A DNA stretch of 64,000 nucleotides from Fretibacter rubidus (GTDB lineage Bacteria; Pseudomonadota; Alphaproteobacteria; Caulobacterales; Maricaulaceae). Position numbers and translations under genes: made by a program. The notes under the pieces were generated by a model. That model was not told the DNA's origin, searched no databases, and saw nothing but the letters and a program-made list of their open reading frames with translations. The stretch lies in contig NZ_CP163423.1 of NCBI RefSeq assembly GCF_041429785.1, positions 2,418,001-2,482,000 of the forward strand, given 5' to 3'. Below are positions 16,831-26,752 of the stretch, piece by piece. Numbering within the stretch: the stretch's first letter is position 1; each line of letters begins with the position of its first letter.

Positions 16831-17852
16831 TAATCCGCCTCCTCGTCTCGCCCGATAAGGTTAAGCGCTTTGGCATTAATACCGCGCGCACGCAGGGCAT
16901 ATTCAAGGGCCTCCACCCGGCCGTGAGTAATCCAAACATCGGGCGCACCCGTGGCAACAGCCGTTTCAATAAGGTCATCCCAATCCGCGTGATCAGAGAC
17001 AATCAGCGCCATTTCCGCGCGTCTTTGTCGTGCCCTTGCGCGGATTTGCATCCAACCCGATGCCATAGTCAGCAGAGGGTCGGGCATACGCCGCGACCAA
17101 CGGTCTGCGAGAGCTGACGGTGGGCAAAGCACAATTTTACCCCGCAGCATATCCCGGTCTTTCACAGATATTTCCGATACGGGTATCCAGTCACCAAAGT
17201 CAAAACCATAACTTTCATAAAGCTCGGTCAGTTTTTTTAAGGCCCCATGAATGTAGAACGGATATTCATATCCCGCAGCGCGTAAGGCCAGCATAACACG
17301 TTGGCACTTTCCCAGCGCGTAAACCCCGACCATATGAGTGCGGTCTGGCAGGGTCGTTAATGACCGCATTAATTTGGCAATTTCGTCTTCTAATGGGGGA
17401 TGTTTAAAAACGGGTAGGGCAAAGGTGGCCTCTGTCACAAAGACATCACACGGTACGACTTCAAACGGCGGGCATGTCGGGTCAGGATGACGTTTAAAAT
17501 CACCAGAGATAACAACCCGCTTGCTGTCATATTCTAACACAGCCTGCGCAGAGCCCAGAATATGACCTGCGGGAGCCAGCCACAGTGTCACACCCTTGCC
17601 CAAATCTTGCCGTGTCCCGTAAGGTAGCGGCACGCCACCCGCAACGGAAGCCTCTTGATAACGGGTTCGCATGATATCAATCGTCTCTGGCGTTGCGAAA
17701 ACGGCTCCGTGGCCTGCGCGCGCATGATCTGCGTGACCATGGGTGATAACCGCGCGGTCAACTGCGTCATGCGGGTCAATGAAGCAATCCGCTGGGGCGC
17801 AATACAGGCCCTGCGGTTTTACTTGCATCCAATTCTCAACCGAGGCGTTCAT
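16830..17852 (-). CDS. Ligase-associated MBL-fold DNA exonuclease
   Basis: This protein of about 340 residues has a metallo-beta-lactamase/beta-CASP nuclease fold. The metal motif HGHADHARAGH lies near residue 40, with a later GDFKRHPDP and SDHADWDDL. The family (ligase-associated DNA damage response exonuclease) is thought to process DNA ends for repair together with the ligase, helicase and PdeM. I chose the ATG at 17852 (MNASVENW) because the longer frame upstream shows no family-like sequence and would run into the divergent helicase gene. The ligase gene overlaps its 3' end. Confidence 0.88.
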   Translation of the reverse strand: MNASVENWMQVKPQGLYCAPADCFIDPHDAVDRAVITHGHADHARAGHGAVFATPETIDIMRTRYQEASVAGGVPLPYGTRQDLGKGVTLWLAPAGHILGSAQAVLEYDSKRVVISGDFKRHPDPTCPPFEVVPCDVFVTEATFALPVFKHPPLEDEIAKLMRSLTTLPDRTHMVGVYALGKCQRVMLALRAAGYEYPFYIHGALKKLTELYESYGFDFGDWIPVSEISVKDRDMLRGKIVLCPPSALADRWSRRMPDPLLTMASGWMQIRARARQRRAEMALIVSDHADWDDLIETAVATGAPDVWITHGRVEALEYALRARGINAKALNLIGRDEEAD

Positions 17853-17922
17853 CAATACGTATCCAGTCTTTAACCCACATAGGATTATGCGCGCCAACTT
17901 ACATACGACAAACGCATCATTA

Positions 17923-20391
17923 ATGGATGATGTTCCCAAAGCTTTTCAGGATTGGTTTACAGGCCAAGGCTGGGCGCTGCGCGATTATCAAGCCTATATG
18001 GTGGGGGCTTACGCGCGGCGCGAAGACACTCTTTTGATTGCGCCGACGGGCGGCGGTAAAACACTGGCGGGGTTTCTACCCAGCTTGATAGATCTGTCGC
18101 TGAAGCCAGCGGTGCACCCTGCAAAACTCCATACACTTTATATCTCTCCCCTACGGGCACTAACTAATGACATTGAACGCAATCTAATGCGCCCCGTTGA
18201 GGACATGGAGCTGCCGATAAAAATCGGTGTCCGCACGGGGGACACCAAACAATATCAACGCGCAAAACAACGCAAAACGCCGCCCGATATTTTACTGACA
18301 ACACCTGAGAGCCTCATGCTGCTTTTATCTTATGAAAACGCGGCGGACTATTTCGCAGACTTACAGACCGTGATTATTGATGAGTTGCACAGTTTCGCAA
18401 CCAACAAACGCGGGGATTTCACAAGTCTTGCGCTCGCGCGACTAAGAACCCTGGCCCCAGATCACATTCGCTTTGGTCTATCAGCGACGATTGCCAAACC
18501 CAAGGATGCCGCCGCGTGGTTAGGCGCAAGTGGGACCCCCGCAGCACTCCATAGCGTAGAATCAGCCGCCAAACCCAAAATTGATATTTTAGAACCAACC
18601 GTCAAATTTCCGCTGGGCGGTCATAATCCACGCTTTGCTGTGGCCGATATCTACGCACAAATTAAACAGGCGAAAAGCGTTATTGTGTTTGTAAACACAC
18701 GCGCACAGGCAGAATTGTTGTTTCAACATCTATGGCAGGTCAATGATGATAACCTCCCCATTGGGCTTTATCATGGGTCGCTATCGCGAGACCGCCGCCA
18801 GAAAACGGAAAACCTGATTGCGGAGGGGCATTTGCGGGCCGTTGTCTCAACATCCGCGCTAGAGATGGGCATTGATTGGGGTGATGTTGATATGATCCTG
18901 CAAATCGGTGCGCCCAAGGGAGTAAGCCGCCTATTACAACGCATTGGGCGGTCTAACCACCGCCTGGACGAGCCGTCAAAAGCGGTCATGGTGCCGACTA
19001 ATCCGCTAGAGGCCGTCGAATGTGCAGTTGCCATTCAGGCCATTGAGCGCGGTGACCGTGACGGCGAAGATTACCGCACGGGTTCCATGGATGTCATTGT
19101 CCAATATATCGTCAACCGGGCCTGTTCAGGCAAAGTCAAACCGCGCGAATTGCTCGCAGAAATCCGCAGTGCAACACCTTATTCAAAGTTGAAAAAAGCG
19201 GACTTTGATGCGCTATTGCGCTTTGCGGAAGACGGCGGTTACGCACTTAAGACATATGAGCGGTTCCACCGCCTTAAGAACAGCTCACGCGGATATGCCA
19301 TTGCAACACAAGCACAAGCGCGTCGTCACCGTATGAATATCGGCACCATCGTTGAATATGCCAAGTTAAAAGTGCGCCGTATGGCAAGCCCCATATCAAA
19401 ACGGGGTCGCGTTGTCGGCGAGATTGAAGAACGTTTCGTCATGCATCTTAACCCCGGCGATACGTTTATATTTGCTGGCGAAGTGTTAAAATATCACGGC
19501 GTCAGAGAGATGGCGATACAGGCCAGCCCCGCACGTCGCGCGCGGCCAAAAGTGCCTGCCTTTGCGGGCGGTATGATGCCGTTATCAAGCTATTTGGCGG
19601 ACGGGGTAAGAACAATGGTGTCTAGTCCGTCCCATTGGAGCGGATTGCCTAGCCAAATTCAAAACTGGTTGAAATTGCAATCAGATTTTTCTGCGCTGCC
19701 CAAGGCACAAGGTGTATTAGTCGAAGCATTTTTTGACCGCGATGATCACGTCATTGTTCTGCACAGTTTTGAAGGCCGTAAAGTTAATCAAGCGCTAGGT
19801 TTTCTGCTTACCAAACGCATGGAAAAGGTCGGGCTAAAACCGTTGACCTTTAGTATTACAGATTATGCTCTGACAATTACATCGCTAGAGCCCGTGAACA
19901 ACATTCATGCCCTTCTGACGCCAGACATTTTAGATGACGCATTGACCGAATGGATTATAAATTCCCCCATGGTGAAGCGGTCATTTCGTAAAATTGCAAC
20001 AATTGCGGGGCTGACAGAACAACGTCTGCCTGGTGCGCAACGGTCTATGAAGCAGGTCACATTCAGCACAGATTTAATATATGATGTTCTCATGAAATAT
20101 GAGCCTGATCACATTTTACTGCGTATCGCGAGGGAAGAAGCCGAGCGTGACCTTTTAGATATTGATCGTTTACGGGACTGGATGATGGATATTCAAGGAA
20201 AAATAGAGGTGAAAATTCTTCCCCATGCGTCCCCTTTGTCTATTCCCTCAATGTTGCAATTGGGTCGCGAACATATTCAAGGCTCCGCAGACAAAGCTCT
20301 ATTAGAACAAGCGTCCGTGGATAGAGGTCAGGCGCTACTCTCTGACGTGCAGCACTCACTTAATGAAATGGTGCAACCTCGTGCCAAATAA
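17923..20391 (+). CDS. Ligase-associated Lhr-like DExH-box helicase
   Basis: This superfamily 2 helicase has about 822 residues. Visible motifs in order are APTGGGKTLAG (Walker A), LLTTPESL, IIDELHSF (DExH), LSATI, IVFVNTRAQAE, STSALEMGIDWGDVD and QRIGRSNHR. The C-terminal half carries the winged-helix and Lhr-core regions. It would translocate on DNA with the neighbouring nuclease and ligase during repair. I favour the start at 17923 because family proteins begin a few residues before the F..WF...GW block. An ATG at 17887 with a nearby AGGA is possible. Only about 70 bp separate it from the divergent exonuclease gene, so that gap must hold both promoters. Confidence 0.9.
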   Translation: MDDVPKAFQDWFTGQGWALRDYQAYMVGAYARREDTLLIAPTGGGKTLAGFLPSLIDLSLKPAVHPAKLHTLYISPLRALTNDIERNLMRPVEDMELPIKIGVRTGDTKQYQRAKQRKTPPDILLTTPESLMLLLSYENAADYFADLQTVIIDELHSFATNKRGDFTSLALARLRTLAPDHIRFGLSATIAKPKDAAAWLGASGTPAALHSVESAAKPKIDILEPTVKFPLGGHNPRFAVADIYAQIKQAKSVIVFVNTRAQAELLFQHLWQVNDDNLPIGLYHGSLSRDRRQKTENLIAEGHLRAVVSTSALEMGIDWGDVDMILQIGAPKGVSRLLQRIGRSNHRLDEPSKAVMVPTNPLEAVECAVAIQAIERGDRDGEDYRTGSMDVIVQYIVNRACSGKVKPRELLAEIRSATPYSKLKKADFDALLRFAEDGGYALKTYERFHRLKNSSRGYAIATQAQARRHRMNIGTIVEYAKLKVRRMASPISKRGRVVGEIEERFVMHLNPGDTFIFAGEVLKYHGVREMAIQASPARRARPKVPAFAGGMMPLSSYLADGVRTMVSSPSHWSGLPSQIQNWLKLQSDFSALPKAQGVLVEAFFDRDDHVIVLHSFEGRKVNQALGFLLTKRMEKVGLKPLTFSITDYALTITSLEPVNNIHALLTPDILDDALTEWIINSPMVKRSFRKIATIAGLTEQRLPGAQRSMKQVTFSTDLIYDVLMKYEPDHILLRIAREEAERDLLDIDRLRDWMMDIQGKIEVKILPHASPLSIPSMLQLGREHIQGSADKALLEQASVDRGQALLSDVQHSLNEMVQPRAK

Positions 20392-21079
20392 GGTCATCCA
20401 TCAAACACAAGCGGGCGAAATTATTTTCGACGGGCGGAAGGTTGCGTTTCTACCAAAGTCCAAGACACTCCTGGTCGCAGACCTTCATTTTGAAAAAGGC
20501 AGTTTTTTGCAAATGAACGGCCACGCACCATTGCCTGCCTATGACACCCAAGACACGATTAACGCCTTAGCCGCGGTGATTTCTGACTATGAACCCAGCC
20601 ACGTCGTCGCTTTGGGGGATAGTTTCCACGATATTGATGCGGGCCTGCGTTTATCCGAAGGCCATAGCCGGGCCATTAATGATATGATTAAATCTTTGCC
20701 AGAGTTCACATGGATACTCGGCAATCACGACCCTGATATTCCGCAAAGCCTGCTTGGGCAGCAACAAGACCATTTAACCATTGACGGGTTTTTATTGACC
20801 CATCTGCCGACAGGTGGCGCCGAGAGCGTGAATATTTGCGGGCACTTGCATCCCAAAGCAAAGATAAAGCTACGGCGGCGGCATTTATCGAAGCCCTGTT
20901 TTGCCTGTTCTGACGACAGGATAATCATGCCGTCATTTGGCACCTATACAGGTGGTCTGTGGGTGACCCACACCGCCATTACAGATGTGTTGAATGCGCC
21001 GGCCCAATATTACGCCACGGACGGCGAGGATATTTTTCAATTAAGCGAAAACTCTGTGCAAGCTTACCCAAGCTTATAA
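20363..21079 (+). CDS. pdeM: Ligase-associated metallophosphoesterase PdeM
   Basis: This protein of about 238 residues shows all the calcineurin-like phosphoesterase motifs: VADLHFEKGS, LGDSFHD, LGNHDPD and CGHLHPKAK. It is the fourth member of the ligase-associated repair set and is described as a DNA endonuclease. The frame overlaps the helicase 3' end. The start is either the ATG at 20363 or the GTG at 20381, which has a GGTG upstream. Overlap indicates cotranscription with the helicase. A bidirectional terminator follows the stop. Confidence 0.85.
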   Translation: MKWCNLVPNKVIHQTQAGEIIFDGRKVAFLPKSKTLLVADLHFEKGSFLQMNGHAPLPAYDTQDTINALAAVISDYEPSHVVALGDSFHDIDAGLRLSEGHSRAINDMIKSLPEFTWILGNHDPDIPQSLLGQQQDHLTIDGFLLTHLPTGGAESVNICGHLHPKAKIKLRRRHLSKPCFACSDDRIIMPSFGTYTGGLWVTHTAITDVLNAPAQYYATDGEDIFQLSENSVQAYPSL

Positions 21080-21090
21080 CCAAAAATAAA

Positions 21091-21118
21091 AAAGGGGCAC
21101 TGCGAACAGCACCCCTTT
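21091..21118 (+). terminator. Bidirectional intrinsic terminator
   Basis: The arms AAAGGGG (21091-21097) and CCCCTTT (21112-21118) form a stem with A-rich sequence upstream and TTTAAATTT downstream. It separates the convergent pdeM and TonB receptor genes and can serve both strands. Confidence 0.7.
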
Positions 21119-21139
21119 AAATTTGATTAGGTGACGACC

Positions 21140-24130
21140 CTAGAAAGTGTAGCTACCACCAAAGATGATGCGGCGATCAGGCAATCCAACGAAACATGTT
21201 GGGCCTTCTTTCGTAGCACATTTTTGGATGATGCCTGATTTAGTCAGGTTCGTCGCTTCTACGCCGATATTGAAGTTATCAGTAACGTCATAGTTGATAG
21301 AAGCGTTAAGCTGTCCGCGCGCTAATGTGTGCACAGGGAAGCTGAGTGTTGAACTACCCGATGTGTTAGCACCACCGCCAAAGTCATTTGTACGGAAGCT
21401 TGAACGCCATGTGTAGCGTGCGCGAGCCTGTAGACCATATTTCTCATAGTAACCTGTAATATTATAGGCTGTTTTAGAGAAATCCAGGAGGCCGCGTGGA
21501 ACGCTGAGCGGTCCAAGAACGGTTAAGCCGCGACCCGATGTTGTATCAACCACAGTACCACCAGAGAACTTCTGAAGCGTCAAGTTACCAGCCGCACCAA
21601 AGCCTGATGCCCAACCGAGACGGTCTTCAAAAGACGACAGGTCATATTGAAGCGCCATTTCAACGCCAGACTGTGTTGTGACAGACGGATCATTACCCGG
21701 CTGCGTGAAATCTACACAGAGACCAGTTGAGTTTGGATCACCAAGCACATTTGGCTGAACTGTCGGGTTGAAGAAACCAGAAGAACAGTTCGGGCCAGAC
21801 TCGCGAACCAAGTCACTTGTGCCGTTCAGACCGTTCACATCATTGACGTCAGCAACAAGGGCGGCGCCTTCGAAGTTCTGACCAAAGATGTTTGTGCGGT
21901 CTTTTGTGAAGTAACCAATACTAAAGACAGCTGACGGGGCGAAATACCAATCAGCAGAGACATCAAACGACGTCACTTCTTCTGGCTCTAAACCTGGGTT
22001 ACCAAGGCTAACAGCTGAGTTTTCTTGGTTGTCCAAGGTAAAGCCAGACGCCAGTGAACTAAAGTCAGGACGGCGTACGTCTTTACCATAGCCAAGGCGC
22101 AGAACGACTTCGTCAGACGGCGTTGCAACCAAGTTGAAACGCGGTAAGAAAAACTCATAGCTACCGCTTGTTGTTTCCAACTGACGTGCAGCACCGTTAA
22201 TGGATGGCGCATAGCCCGTTGAATCGATATCAGTAGAGATATAACGAAGACCCAAGTTACCGCGGAAGATACCGCTGGCAAAGTTGGCTTGGCCGTAAAG
22301 CGCCGTCGTTTTTTCACTAATATCACGATAAGCGTTCAAATCTTCTGACAAGTTGAGCGTCAAATCACCATCGGCATTTGGGTTCGCAAGACGGTGCGCG
22401 GCCAGCGCGGCTTCCAGTGAAGCCAAAACTGCGTCTGGATCAGAGAATGAGAGATCCGGGTCAACAAGCAGGAAGTCACTGATAAACAAGTCGCGTCCGT
22501 CCGCATCACCAAAGTTATCGGGACCAACAACAAGGATATCAGAGAACGCTGAGCCGCGAGGCGCATCTTCTGCCTGGCTAAACCCGCCAATACGGTCATC
22601 GATATCAATAAATTCATGTGTTGATTTGTTGAAACGAATACCCGCTTCGACAGATGTCAAATAGTCACCAAATTTGCTGTCTGTAAAGTCATAGGCAACG
22701 TCAAGACGCGCTGCGCTTTCGGCGTTGTCTGTTGTATTACGACCCACATCGACCTGATCCAGCATCACATTGTCTGGGTTCGTTAGATCGGCAAGTGACG
22801 GCGCAGTTGGCGAATCAAAGTTGATACCCCACTGAATTTGATCATTGCGCAAATCATAACGGAATGGTGTGCAGTTATCATTCCGGCTGTCGACATTGAT
22901 ACAGTTCGGGTTGATAAAGTTGACTGTCGTGTTGAATGTCGGCGTCGACGAGTCAGCAGATGATGTAGCCAGTTCGGCTGACACGTCCCAGTTACCACGG
23001 GTCCATTCGCCGCCTAATGAGAAGATTTGACTGTCAGTGACACGCGCCGCAGTTTCGCTCGAAAAGCGCAGGTTACCATCGTGATCTGTTGGACCAGGTT
23101 CGATAATACCAACCAGCGCACCTTCTAGGACAGGACCACCAATCGCGGTGTAATCCAGCGTTTCAAATTCTGTTGGCGCGTTTTCAGGACGGGTTCTTAG
23201 GCCCGAAATACCAGACGCCTGTAGACGGTACTGGTCACGGCTGCGCTCTTGATTATTGATAATCGCAGACGCCGTAAGCGTAAGCTCTTCATTCGGTGCC
23301 CACTCAACAGTCGACGCCAAGTTTAGAGTTTCGTAGTCATCGTTCTCTTGTTCCTGAACAAGGAACTGAACACCTTGATAGGCTGTAGGGCCGACCGCTG
23401 GATTGACAGTCAGGTTATCACGGTCAACGCGCGGACGGAAAGAAACAGCTTCCTGTTCAGTGTAGCTACCCGTGATAACAACACCAATTTCACCGCCGCC
23501 AGTGTCCCAGCGGTTACCAAGTGCGCCAGAAATACGGGGCTTAATGCCTTCGACGCTAAGGCTACTGTCTTCACCTTGAACACGGATGTTCATCAACGGC
23601 TTTTTAAGATCTAGCGGTTGGATTGTTTTAAGATTAACTGTTCCGCCGACAGACCCTTCAATGGTCTTGGCTTCGGGGGCCTTAATAACTTCCACAGAGG
23701 AAATGATTGCAGGGTTTACATCTTCAAAGCTTATGCCGTTACGACCGGCGCCAGAACCGACTGAGGAAATACCATTAATTTCAACGCGGTTAGAGTTTGA
23801 ACCCCGAATCTGTACGCCCGTACCAACACCGGCTGTACGCGTGATTTGGATACCTGTGATATTTTCTAGAACTTCGGCAAGGTTTTGATCAGGAAGCTTA
23901 CCAATGTCTTCGGCGCGGATAACTTCAATCAAGCTATCGGCATTGCGTTTTTCAATCAGCGCATTTTCAAGAGAGGCGCGAATACCCGTAACGATAATCT
24001 CGTCCTCTGGGTTATCTTGCGCCATGACAGCTGTTGATGTTGCCATCATTGTAAGACCCGTACCAACGAGCAATGATAGCCGGAGCCATAATGCACGATT
24101 CTGACGTGCGGGTTGTGTTGAGTTCGACAT
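21140..24130 (-). CDS. TonB-dependent receptor of the alginate locus (distal copy)
   Basis: This 996-residue receptor has a signal peptide (ends STAVMAQ), a TonB-box-like EIIVTGIRASL and a plug domain with LAEVLENITGIQITR and IKAPEAKTIEGSVGGTVNL. The long barrel ends in SYTF, the proper aromatic terminus. This N-terminal pattern is typical of the TonB_Xanth_Caul receptor family used for oligosaccharides. Several Cys pairs in barrel loops could form disulfides. RBS AGGGG precedes the ATG. Its position at the end of the alginate operon, and the GntR-type palindrome upstream, suggest import of alginate oligomers. Substrate assignment rests on context. Confidence 0.9.
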   Translation of the reverse strand: MSNSTQPARQNRALWLRLSLLVGTGLTMMATSTAVMAQDNPEDEIIVTGIRASLENALIEKRNADSLIEVIRAEDIGKLPDQNLAEVLENITGIQITRTAGVGTGVQIRGSNSNRVEINGISSVGSGAGRNGISFEDVNPAIISSVEVIKAPEAKTIEGSVGGTVNLKTIQPLDLKKPLMNIRVQGEDSSLSVEGIKPRISGALGNRWDTGGGEIGVVITGSYTEQEAVSFRPRVDRDNLTVNPAVGPTAYQGVQFLVQEQENDDYETLNLASTVEWAPNEELTLTASAIINNQERSRDQYRLQASGISGLRTRPENAPTEFETLDYTAIGGPVLEGALVGIIEPGPTDHDGNLRFSSETAARVTDSQIFSLGGEWTRGNWDVSAELATSSADSSTPTFNTTVNFINPNCINVDSRNDNCTPFRYDLRNDQIQWGINFDSPTAPSLADLTNPDNVMLDQVDVGRNTTDNAESAARLDVAYDFTDSKFGDYLTSVEAGIRFNKSTHEFIDIDDRIGGFSQAEDAPRGSAFSDILVVGPDNFGDADGRDLFISDFLLVDPDLSFSDPDAVLASLEAALAAHRLANPNADGDLTLNLSEDLNAYRDISEKTTALYGQANFASGIFRGNLGLRYISTDIDSTGYAPSINGAARQLETTSGSYEFFLPRFNLVATPSDEVVLRLGYGKDVRRPDFSSLASGFTLDNQENSAVSLGNPGLEPEEVTSFDVSADWYFAPSAVFSIGYFTKDRTNIFGQNFEGAALVADVNDVNGLNGTSDLVRESGPNCSSGFFNPTVQPNVLGDPNSTGLCVDFTQPGNDPSVTTQSGVEMALQYDLSSFEDRLGWASGFGAAGNLTLQKFSGGTVVDTTSGRGLTVLGPLSVPRGLLDFSKTAYNITGYYEKYGLQARARYTWRSSFRTNDFGGGANTSGSSTLSFPVHTLARGQLNASINYDVTDNFNIGVEATNLTKSGIIQKCATKEGPTCFVGLPDRRIIFGGSYTF

Positions 24131-24240
24131 AATTTTCCCCTGTGGTGAATAATGTTAGTATTATGACATTTTTATTGTAATTTATACCAATGAATGGAGC
24201 CAATCGCCCCCTTCTGTCAACCACTTAATTAAACCAATAT

Positions 24241-24269
24241 ACATTAAATTGGTCCTACCAATTTAATGT
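24241..24269. promoter_or_regulatory. Palindromic operator for the FadR-type GntR regulator
   Basis: Two 13-bp arms, ACATTAAATTGGT (24241-24253) and ACCAATTTAATGT (24257-24269), are perfect reverse complements around CCT. The core ATTGGT-N3-ACCAAT recurs before the other receptor gene at 36902-36916. It resembles the known UxuR/ExuR operator core TTGGTATACCAA. Extra ACCAAT half-sites lie at 24186 and 24233. The site is 111 bp upstream of the receptor start and downstream of the PL7 gene. Confidence 0.75.
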
Positions 24270-24326
24270 CTGCATGTATTTAATGCTTAAGATATTGAAG
24301 GGTCGCGAGAGATAATGACGGCTGAC

Positions 24327-25685
24327 CTAATCAAAGGACGCCTTAACCTCATAAAACGTGGCCTGCGCATAGTCATCAGCGCGACCTGTATTGTTTTGAT
24401 TATAAACGCCCGCTTTGAAATACATGAACTCGTCAGCGGCATCATATCCGCTGCCCGTTTGATCGATTGTGTGGGCGGCTATAATAGCTCCGTCCTGAAT
24501 GATGCGCACGTCAATGAAATTACCTCGCGCCTTAATCTCGTAACTAAACACCTCATCAAGCGGAATACCGTTCATTGGGTCGTCTTTGTAATTCTTACGC
24601 TCGCCAATTAAATCATAATAAATATCATCGCCGCCAGAAGGTTCGTGGGATGCAAAGATAACGCCGTTTTTATGCCCCGCGCGCTTACGATAAAAAAGCT
24701 TCACAGGTTCGTCATGCTTGGCATGTATCTGCCCAATAACAATAACGCCGTGATGAATTTTCTTGCCGCTTTCCGTTGTGCGGTCTATTTTCAAGGTCGC
24801 CGTCAGCGTTCCGTCCACGGCGCCCGCCTTATCTTTGGCTTTTTGGGGTGCAGACGAAAAGACCCAATTGTTCTTGTTAGGCGTGCCGTCATTATTGCGT
24901 GTCGAAATACTGCTGTCGCCACGACGTAACATGCCGCGCAACTCTGACCGCACATTCTTGGTATTCTTAGATGTTGTCGGCCCTTTATTAGGGGCGCGCA
25001 TGACCATCCCGCCATCATCGCCCGTGTAGAACCACGGCTTCATGGTAAAGCCGCCCGCAAGGTCTCTTTCTTTTATATTATCCGCCTTGCCGTCTTTGTT
25101 TTCATCAACAGGCACGCTGAGCGTCCAGCCGAGTAAATCAAAATTTTGACCGGGCGTAAAATCTGGCGATAAACCGTAGCCGCCTGATTCGCGGCTAATG
25201 AACCGCGTGCTGGTCTCGGCCTCGCCGTCTACAGGGGAAACATCGAAATCATCAAATCGCGCGCCCTTGTTGCGACCGCTAGCGAAGACGTAAACAAGGC
25301 CCGTGTCGTCACTCTCAAATGTAACCGATACCGGTGACCATTTTTTGGCTTTCATATTCGCGTCAAAAAATATTTCTTTCCCGACCTTAACCCCAATTAC
25401 GCCGCTACCCTTTATATGGGCCGAAAGCGTGTAAGGTTGGTTTGGAGCCAATTGTATGGCCTGTTGGATATTGCCGTCTTTACTTAAGATTTTTACCGAT
25501 TTTTCGCCCAAAAAAGCATCGCCCGATATGGAAACGTCTTTACCGTTAGGGTCGTGTTCTGCCCATGCGCCAATACCCGCTTCAAAACCACCATCCGCCA
25601 TTAAAGCTGTTTGGGCAATAGCAAGAGAGGACAGGCCCAAAGAAAGACCTGCCCCCAAAATTAAAGATGATAGTCTGCGGCGCAT
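24327..25685 (-). CDS. PL7 alginate lyase with N-terminal carbohydrate-binding domain
   Basis: This 452-residue enzyme cleaves alginate by beta-elimination. A Sec signal (ends SLAIAQ) is followed by a jelly-roll carbohydrate-binding-type domain (about residues 28-155). The PL7 catalytic domain (about 190-450) shows the three family signatures: RSELR, QIH and YFKAGVYNQ. In this family Ile in the QIH motif is usually linked with activity on G-rich or mixed MG blocks. No lipobox is present, so the enzyme is periplasmic or secreted. Its ATG directly follows the stop of the KDG kinase gene, so it is the last gene of the alginate operon. Confidence 0.92.
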   Translation of the reverse strand: MRRRLSSLILGAGLSLGLSSLAIAQTALMADGGFEAGIGAWAEHDPNGKDVSISGDAFLGEKSVKILSKDGNIQQAIQLAPNQPYTLSAHIKGSGVIGVKVGKEIFFDANMKAKKWSPVSVTFESDDTGLVYVFASGRNKGARFDDFDVSPVDGEAETSTRFISRESGGYGLSPDFTPGQNFDLLGWTLSVPVDENKDGKADNIKERDLAGGFTMKPWFYTGDDGGMVMRAPNKGPTTSKNTKNVRSELRGMLRRGDSSISTRNNDGTPNKNNWVFSSAPQKAKDKAGAVDGTLTATLKIDRTTESGKKIHHGVIVIGQIHAKHDEPVKLFYRKRAGHKNGVIFASHEPSGGDDIYYDLIGERKNYKDDPMNGIPLDEVFSYEIKARGNFIDVRIIQDGAIIAAHTIDQTGSGYDAADEFMYFKAGVYNQNNTGRADDYAQATFYEVKASFD

Positions 25686-26723
25686 TTAGCGCTGCACGCG
25701 ACCAGAGCCGTCGCCGCCCATGAGGTTTTCAACCTCGGCCCGTGACACGCGGTTATAATCACCCAGTATGGAGTGTTTCAACGCGGATCCCGCGACCGCA
25801 AACTCAAGGGATTGCTGACGGTCCTCATAGAGGTTCATCCCTGCAATAAAAGCAGACGCAAAGCTATCGCCGCCGCCAACGCGGTCAACAATATCTGTCA
25901 GTTCGTATTTCTTAGACGATAGAAAGCCGTTTTTACGGTCACGCATACAAGCGGACCATCCATTGATATTGGCATTAACGGCCGCGCGCAGAGTAATGGC
26001 GATCGTCGACATGCCCGGATAAATATCCAGAACTTTTTGCGACAATTCTTCATACTTTGATAAATCGAGATGTCCGCTTCCGCTTTCAACGTCGACGTCG
26101 ACTGAAATACCCAGTGATTTCTGGCAATCTTCTTCATTAGCAATACCCACATCGATATGCTTGACAAGGTCTCGCATGACCTCTGGCGCGGTCTTGCCGT
26201 ATTTCCAAAGCTTCCCGCGGAAGTTAAAGTCACAGGACGTTGTGACGCCCGCCTTTTGCGCCTCTTTTACGCATTCCAACGAAAGATCAGCACAATCTTG
26301 CGACAGGGCCGGTGTGATACCTGTGATGTGCAACCACTTTGCGCCCTTGAAAATCGTTGGCCAGTCAAAATCGCCAGGCTTACACTGGCTAATAGATGAA
26401 TGCGCGCGGTCATAGATGACTTTCGATGGGCGCTGGTTTGCACCTGTTTCAAGGTAATAAATTCCAACACGGTCGCCCTGGCGTTTGACGTTCGAGACAT
26501 CAACCCCTAGGCCGCGCAGTGAATTAATAGCGCTCTGCCCGATGTCGTTGTCAGGCAATGCTGAGATAAATCCCGCATCAAGGCCGTAATTGGTTAGGGA
26601 CACAGCCACATTGGCCTCGCCCCCACCAAAGGTCGCTTCAAAACTGGGGCTTTGGAAAAAGCGTTCATAGCCCTGCGTACGAAGGCGAAGCATAATCTCG
26701 CCGAAAGATAGAAAATCTGTCAT
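25686..26723 (-). CDS. kdgK: 2-keto-3-deoxygluconate kinase (PfkB family)
   Basis: This 345-residue sugar kinase would phosphorylate KDG to KDPG, the step after DEH reduction in alginate catabolism. PfkB features are FGGGEANVAVSL near residue 32 and, near residue 285, VDRVGGGDSFASAF, with the anion-hole GGGD and catalytic Asp. Length and the opening FGEIMLRLR match bacterial KdgK. It is 29 bp downstream of the reductase gene and abuts the PL7 gene. The next enzyme, KDPG aldolase, is not in this window. Confidence 0.9.
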   Translation of the reverse strand: MTDFLSFGEIMLRLRTQGYERFFQSPSFEATFGGGEANVAVSLTNYGLDAGFISALPDNDIGQSAINSLRGLGVDVSNVKRQGDRVGIYYLETGANQRPSKVIYDRAHSSISQCKPGDFDWPTIFKGAKWLHITGITPALSQDCADLSLECVKEAQKAGVTTSCDFNFRGKLWKYGKTAPEVMRDLVKHIDVGIANEEDCQKSLGISVDVDVESGSGHLDLSKYEELSQKVLDIYPGMSTIAITLRAAVNANINGWSACMRDRKNGFLSSKKYELTDIVDRVGGGDSFASAFIAGMNLYEDRQQSLEFAVAGSALKHSILGDYNRVSRAEVENLMGGDGSGRVQR

Positions 26724-26752
26724 TTTAAAAATCCAATAATAGGGTCAAGCCG

